Shown here piece by piece: positions 58,426-64,000 of a stretch of 64,000 nt of DNA. Both the position numbers and the translations under genes were made by a program. This stretch comes from Abelmoschus esculentus (Eukaryota; Streptophyta; Magnoliopsida; Malvales; Malvaceae): contig JAUCBN010000012.1 in NCBI GenBank assembly GCA_035048815.1, forward strand, positions 9,467,001 to 9,531,000. Reading direction: 5' to 3'. Each line of letters opens with the position of its first letter. The first letter of the stretch is position 1. Below the pieces are notes generated by a model. The model saw only the letters and a program-made list of their open reading frames with translations. It was not told the origin of the DNA and searched no databases.

Positions 58426-60046
58426 AAAATTTTTTTATCATCTTACTTAAACCTTATGATGAATATTTAAAATTTCAAAACCCCAATTAGTTTAAGTGTA
58501 TCTTATAAGGATATAAATATCTGACCATTAAAAAACGAAATATAATACAATGCATGTGGCCATTTTCAAATTTAATTAGAAAAGTCATTTTAAAGTGACA
58601 TTATCAATGACTATATTTGACAGTTAATATACATTTGTATTTTCCTAGAAAATTTATTAGATATATGACTCATCTAGAAAGGCTGTTAATTTTCATTTGA
58701 GAAAATATATTTTAAATTAGTATTTAGACTATTGGTATTAAAAAATCATTAGCATTAGATATATATTTTGTTCTTAAATTTTGTATATTCTCTTAAATTA
58801 GAACTTATAGAATTTTTATTTTAAAATCGATAATTGAATTAGATATTTTTTAAATTAATATTAAAAGTTTTATATTTTATTAATTTAGTTTTAATTTATA
58901 TTATTTAATAAATTAAACTAACGTATTTAAAAATTCTATCAATTTACTCTTTGTTATTCTCCTAAACTATTTATTCTTTTCACATAAGTGTTATATTATT
59001 TTTTTTATAAAAAAATTAAGAGTACCTTATTGTATTATCGTAGAATATATCTATCAAATTGTTGTATGGATCCGATATCGTCTGGTTTGACTATATCATA
59101 AAAATGATTATATTGATGTAATTTTTAAAATATGAATAGCTACATTTATTGAATTATTTTAAATTATGATTAAATTAATAATATGTATAAGTTTTAGGGA
59201 CTAAAACCGTTAAATAAAATACTAAACCGGTGAATAAAATTAAAATTCGGGTATTAGCTTAAAAAAATCATTTAGACACCGACTTAAAAAATATATTTAG
59301 TTTAAATATCAAATGTATATTTAAACCCAAAAATTATAACCAGACACATTAAATATACATATCTCAATATATATATATATATATAATTTCATACAAATTC
59401 GGATAATTTCTAGCTAATTATAATAAAAATTAGGTAGAGGATTTTATTTTAGCCTGTTAAAAATAAGATTATAAAAATATTTTTGAATTTATATAAAAAA
59501 TTATTATTAATGAATTTAAAAATACTTAGCGTGGATGGCATTCTATTTAATGACCTACATAATTTATATAGCTAGCGTTGAAATTTTGAAGATACGATCC
59601 AGAGATGAGATAAAGATGTGAAGTACAGAAATTGCACGGCATTGGACATGTTCTAGAAACATAAAATTTATTTAAATGTATTTTAAAACTAGATATGAAT
59701 ATAAATTTTATGTAAGAGGTATAAATTGTTAAAAAATATAAAAATTAAAAATATAAAATTTTAAGATAATTACGTAAGAATTTGTATAAGTATCTTAATT
59801 TTAGGGTTTAAAAGTTTAATTTAAGGTCAAGTGTTTATGGATTTTAGTTGACGAGTTTTGAATTTATTGGGTGTGGTTAAATTTTAGGGTTTAGGGGTTA
59901 AAATCTAAATCCCTAATCATATTATCCTAAGAATAAACTCTAATATTTAAACCCTAAATTCTAAACATCTACACTTAAATCATAAACTCTAAATGAAGTC
60001 TTAAGGTGTTTGTGAAAATTGTTTATTTCTACCGTCATTGTATGAG
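58426..60046. other. AT-rich intergenic DNA
   Basis: No gene. Contains a (TA)n run at about 59370-59390, the first copy of a diverged direct repeat (58556-58716, see 61047-61170), and another block of CCCTAAA-like and TTTAGGG-like text at 59800-60000 without clear ends. Confidence 0.45.
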
Positions 60047-60848
60047 TAGAGGTAATTATCGAGCGAGTTGATCGCGAGTTGAATAGTTCTTTACTCATGC
60101 TCGTTAAAAATTTTATTGTTTGACTCAAATTATTGCTTGTTAAGCTTCATAAATTTTTGTTTGACTCGTGCTCATTAGAAATTCTCGTTGCTCAACTAAA
60201 CTTGTTGCTCATCAAGCTTGTCAAAAAATTTACTTTATTTTATAAATATAGATAAAATCTATTGATTCTATTAAAGCTTAATATAAATATATAAATTCGG
60301 AAAAAATTAAGGTCTAAGAAAATAAATAAACGATCTTATCATGACTAAATCAGTGATAAAATCAATATTCGAGTATGAAATTCTCTTTAGTTTTCAATAA
60401 CATTCAAAGAGTAACAAAAAGTAGAATATTTTAAAAATCTCGTAGTTTTAACTTTCAATTATATTTTTTATATAAAAATTAGAAATCGAAAACTTTTCCT
60501 TTTTTCCTTTTATACATAAAATAAAGAACTTAAAAAAAAACTCTTATTGTAATTTAAATTTTTTAGTTATAAGAAAATATAAAATATTTAAAAATCCGAA
60601 CCCAAAATTTTATAACAATTCATTAAAAAATTGTAGAGTTTTAGTCTAGTATTTAAATTTTTCGGAAATAACTTTTTAAGTTAGTCACAAATTTATCGAA
60701 TCGAGTTGAGTCTTATTCGACGTGTCTCGCTAATAGCTCATGTCAAACTCAATTTTAAGTAGTATCAATTCGAATCGAGCGATAATCGAGTTTTGACCGA
60801 ATCAAGCTTAAATTGTTTACGTACTGCTCAACTCAACAAATACCCCTA
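60047..60848. mobile_element. MITE-like element with TAG(A/G)GGTA ends
   Basis: Left TAGAGGTAATTATCGAGCG, right end inverted TAGGGGTATTTGTTGAG; interior of TCGAGTTGAG-like repeats. Flanking 8-mers (TGTATGAG, TATACAAA) match poorly, so this is less certain than the other hAT-like elements. Confidence 0.45.
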
Positions 60849-62199
60849 TATACAAAATATTTTCAAAATTTTAGAGGTATAAAATTATATTGTCAATATA
60901 AATAAAAATTATTTAAATTAAAAAAAAAATTCTAAAACTTACTATTATATCGATATTTCTAGATCCGTCCTTATCTATAACCATAAAAGCAAGTAGAAAT
61001 TTTTTTGTATTTTATTGAAAAAATTAGTAAAAAATTCAGTGTTTCCGGCCACTTTCAAATCAAGAAGTCGTCTTAAAGTGACATTATCAATAGCCATAGT
61101 TTCCTAGAAAAGTTTCAGAGTTTTAATGGTCCAGAAGGATGCTAAATTTCCTGAGAAAATTATATATATATTAATATTCACATCATAATACATACTGCAT
61201 GGTACAATTTTTTTAATTAATTAGTAATATATTATAAATTTTATCTATCAAGAATTTTAATTATTTAAATAATATTTATTAGATCATTAAATATTAAAAA
61301 TTAATAAAATCCTATTGATACTACTTAAAATTGAGATTTAATTATTTAAACCCAGTAGGACGGAAATAATACCAAAAATTCGGTATTGTTTTTTTTTAAT
61401 TTTTTTTATTAAACTTTTTTTTATGTATGAATATTATGAGTATGACTAGTTTTAAAATTTTAATTTTTTAAGTCTATAATATTCTAATTTTATTATTTAA
61501 TATTATTATTGGTGGTTGGATTTTTTTCTTTCTAATTATTCAATTTTTTAAGAATAAACTAATTGACCGGGTACCCGATATTGAAACCTGTACCCACCAG
61601 TAACGGGATCAATTCTTAAAATTTAGGATCTGATATAACCGAGACCGGGACTGATTCCAATTTTTAGGAACCGATGATTATCGAAATCAAAATCAATTCT
61701 ATTTAAATTGATCGAATACCCGATGTTGCCACCCCTCATTACACTCTTAACTTGTGTTTGGGAAAAGTTTAATGTCTACATCGGCTTCAACTAAAAGAGT
61801 TTACTTGAAAATGTAATTAATTATTAGCAACAGTCACCAATTGAATGTACTTAAAAAAAATAATTAAGTAATTAATAGCTTTAATCAGCTACAAAAGTTG
61901 ACTAGACACTAATTTGGTGTTTGTTAATATTTTGTTCAACAACCTCTCATTCTCCACCTTGGTCAGTTCTTTAATTAAAAAACATTTTATAGATTTCACA
62001 CTAATTACTTATAGGAATTAAAGTAATATAATATATAACTAATGGTTTCGTATTCAATTTTTTTAAAAAAATAATTTTTTTATTAATACGGATTTTAAAG
62101 TGCAGCTAATGTTAATATCAGCTTCCATATTCACTAAAGTTTACTATTATATTCGGTGTTAAAGTAAACTCCAAAATTTTAATAGGTGTATCACGATCC
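60849..62199. other. AT-rich intergenic DNA
   Basis: No gene. 61047-61170 repeats 58556-58716. A further MITE-like segment from about 61355 (GTAGGACGGAAATAATACC) ends near 61736 with CCCGATGTTGCCACCCCT, whose reverse complement AGGGGTGGCAACATCGGG is a typical hAT-like end; the left end is poor. Confidence 0.4.
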
Positions 62200-62640
62200 A
62201 AGACAACGAGTCTATCGATCACTCCATCTTCTTTAAATATATGACGAACACGTATGTTTTATTCACGATTAAGAAGTTTCTAAATTGTCGTAACTAAAGT
62301 ATTATCTATAAGTGTCTCAAATTCATCACTTAAAATCCTGACAATCTCACGACTATCTATCTCTAACTCAATCTGTTTGAATCCATGCCTCCACGCATTG
62401 ACAAGAGCATCAAGTGCCCCTAAAGTTCAACTAATAATAACGAGCAACAACCAAGACTACGAGAAAAATCAAAAATCAAAAATCCATGTTTATCACGCAA
62501 CACACACCGCAAACAACTTTTATTAGACAAGTTCACAACATCATCATTATTTACTTTTATCCAACCTTTAGGTTGGACATTGTCAATTGAATTCCCTAAC
62601 TTGCTGAGTAATAGAATTCTCATTTATATCGGAAAAAGTT
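62200..62640 (-). pseudogene. LINE-derived RNase H-like domain, degraded
   Basis: The minus strand reads P-K-G-W-I-K-V-N-N-D-D near 62575-62545, then CVLRDKHGFLIFDFSRSLG and, after a break, ALDALVNAWRHGFKQIELEID. This is the plant RNase H-like (RVT_3) fold found at the end of LINE-type retrotransposons and in related single-domain genes. The usual first catalytic N-x-D-G is N-N-D-D, and stops interrupt the C-terminal part. No reverse transcriptase survives upstream. Confidence 0.7.
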
Positions 62641-64000
62641 CTTGATACTCAATCGATAGGCATTGACAAATTTGAACCAGATTATCTCGCTCAACATAAT
62701 TTGCGTCAAATAATATATGACATCACTTCTTCTAAAAAAGTCAACAAATAATCGAGAACCTAGTGTCTCAATCCACTCTCATAGTATCCTAATAAAAACA
62801 ACAGATATATAATTTTTGTTGTTGAATTATTTTTATTAAAATATTTTTTCTTACTTATAAATCAAATGATATTAAATATTTTAAACTATTTAATTTTATA
62901 AATTCAACGAAGTTCGAGTAAAAAAGATTGATGATATTTATTTAAAGACGAAGTTTATACGGATGAGATAGAATAATTAACCACCACCTAGATTTTTTTA
63001 TCCTATATAATTTTAAAAAATAATTTATTTGTGATTTTGTCCATTGTTCATCCTATAAATCAAATAATCAGGTATAGAGCTCCATTGAGATCCAAGGAGA
63101 CTCCGTCCTTACTCTAAAATTTAGTTTAAATAATAATTTAGTCTTTATAAAAATAATAATTTAATATAAAATAAATATTTAAATTTAAAAATATAAAAAT
63201 TTATTAAATATATAATTAATTAAGATCAAACTAAAGAAAAATTAACATCCATCTTCAAATTTTTTGACCCACTACCAATTTATGCCTTATAAATTAAAAT
63301 ATTAGACAGAATAGGCCATGTAAATACTTAATAAATCCTTGTATTTTTTAAATCTATATTCTAACTCTTGTAAAGATTCAATCTTTATTTCGTCTCTACA
63401 AGTAATATTATACATTAAAAATAATCACTTCCTTGAACTCAAAAAATATCTCATTAAAAAAATACAACATTCGTCTTAAGAAATTTGGGTTTTGATCGTA
63501 AGATATGTGTTAGTGTATATTTTATTAAAAAAATTAAAAATATATAATATAAAATATTTTATAATACTTTAAACTATTAAAAATAATATTCGATTCCATA
63601 TTTTTAATTTATGTATAGTATCAACAATAATTTCAATCCAACTCGAAAGGAGTACCATGGAAAATTAAGCAAAAACAAACAAAGAAACACTTTTGTCCAC
63701 AAATACAGATTAGCGTCCCTAAAAGTATTTTGCCTTGTGAGTGTTCGACACGTAAGGAGTGGCATAACCTCCGAAATTTAAGACGAAGCGGTCGGAAAAA
63801 AAATTATTAGATAAATCTGATTTATTAGAAATTATTAAATAAATTTTGTATATTACATTATCTAAAATTTTAAATTAATTTTTTATCTAAAAATAATTAT
63901 TTAATAAGTTATTTTTTAATTAATCTGATCCTTTCATATCAAAATAATTGTTTAATAAATAATTTACTCTCGAATTATATATAGGGAAAATGATGATTCA
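62641..64000. other. AT-rich intergenic DNA at window end
   Basis: No gene, RNA or defined repeat recognised. Confidence 0.4.

Overview
This is nuclear plant DNA from a eudicot. The evidence is spliced GT-AG genes with close plant relatives (ABCB6/ABCB20, PHIP1, SOSEKI, C1-2i zinc finger, DUF674, PGG-ankyrin, LRR-XII receptor kinase), very AT-rich spacers, degenerate TTTAGGG-type repeats, and dense Ty1/copia, Ty3/gypsy, hAT-like, CACTA-like, Mutator-like, SINE-like and LINE-derived debris. The overall look would fit a rosid such as a Malvaceae species, but the sequence alone does not prove a genus.

Layout. 0-11 kb: a copia remnant, an intact DUF674 gene, then a partial tandem duplication of a [DUF674 ->][<- LRR-XII kinase] unit. 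The first kinase copy is a decayed fragment. A rotted copia element, itself carrying a MITE, sits exactly at the junction. The second kinase copy is nearly complete but has one apparent 1-base frameshift. 11-17.5 kb: MITEs, copia and CACTA scraps and a two-exon ankyrin/PGG membrane-protein gene. 17.5-25.4 kb: a three-level nest, in which a fold-back element is split by a short LTR element (TSD CCCAC), which is split by a 5.3-kb chromodomain-type Ty3/gypsy element. 25.4-31.9 kb: AT-rich spacer with a SINE-like copy and a telomere-like MITE. 32.1-39.2 kb: a full 11-exon ABCB6/ABCB20-type transporter. 41.8-44.5 kb: a PHIP1-like RRM/zinc-knuckle gene with an extra-repeated tail. 45.3-46.3 kb: a SOSEKI (DUF966) gene broken by a small frameshift. 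46.4-49.1 kb: a composite repeat made of a 187-bp tandem array, one inverted monomer and a 29-bp AT-rich array. 49-64 kb: mostly MITEs, SINE-like copies and a LINE RNase H relic, with one compact zinc-finger repressor gene at 54.5 kb.

The genes are independent plant genes, not an operon: receptor kinase and ankyrin/PGG (immunity-type families), ABCB transport, cell-plate/RNA binding (PHIP1), polarity (SOSEKI) and stress transcription (ZAT-like). I found no clear new biochemical system. The most unusual content is repeat biology: a MITE family whose interior is degenerate telomeric repeat, with four copies each flanked by 8-bp duplications, and the composite satellite element. All repeat boundaries and similarities were read by eye.
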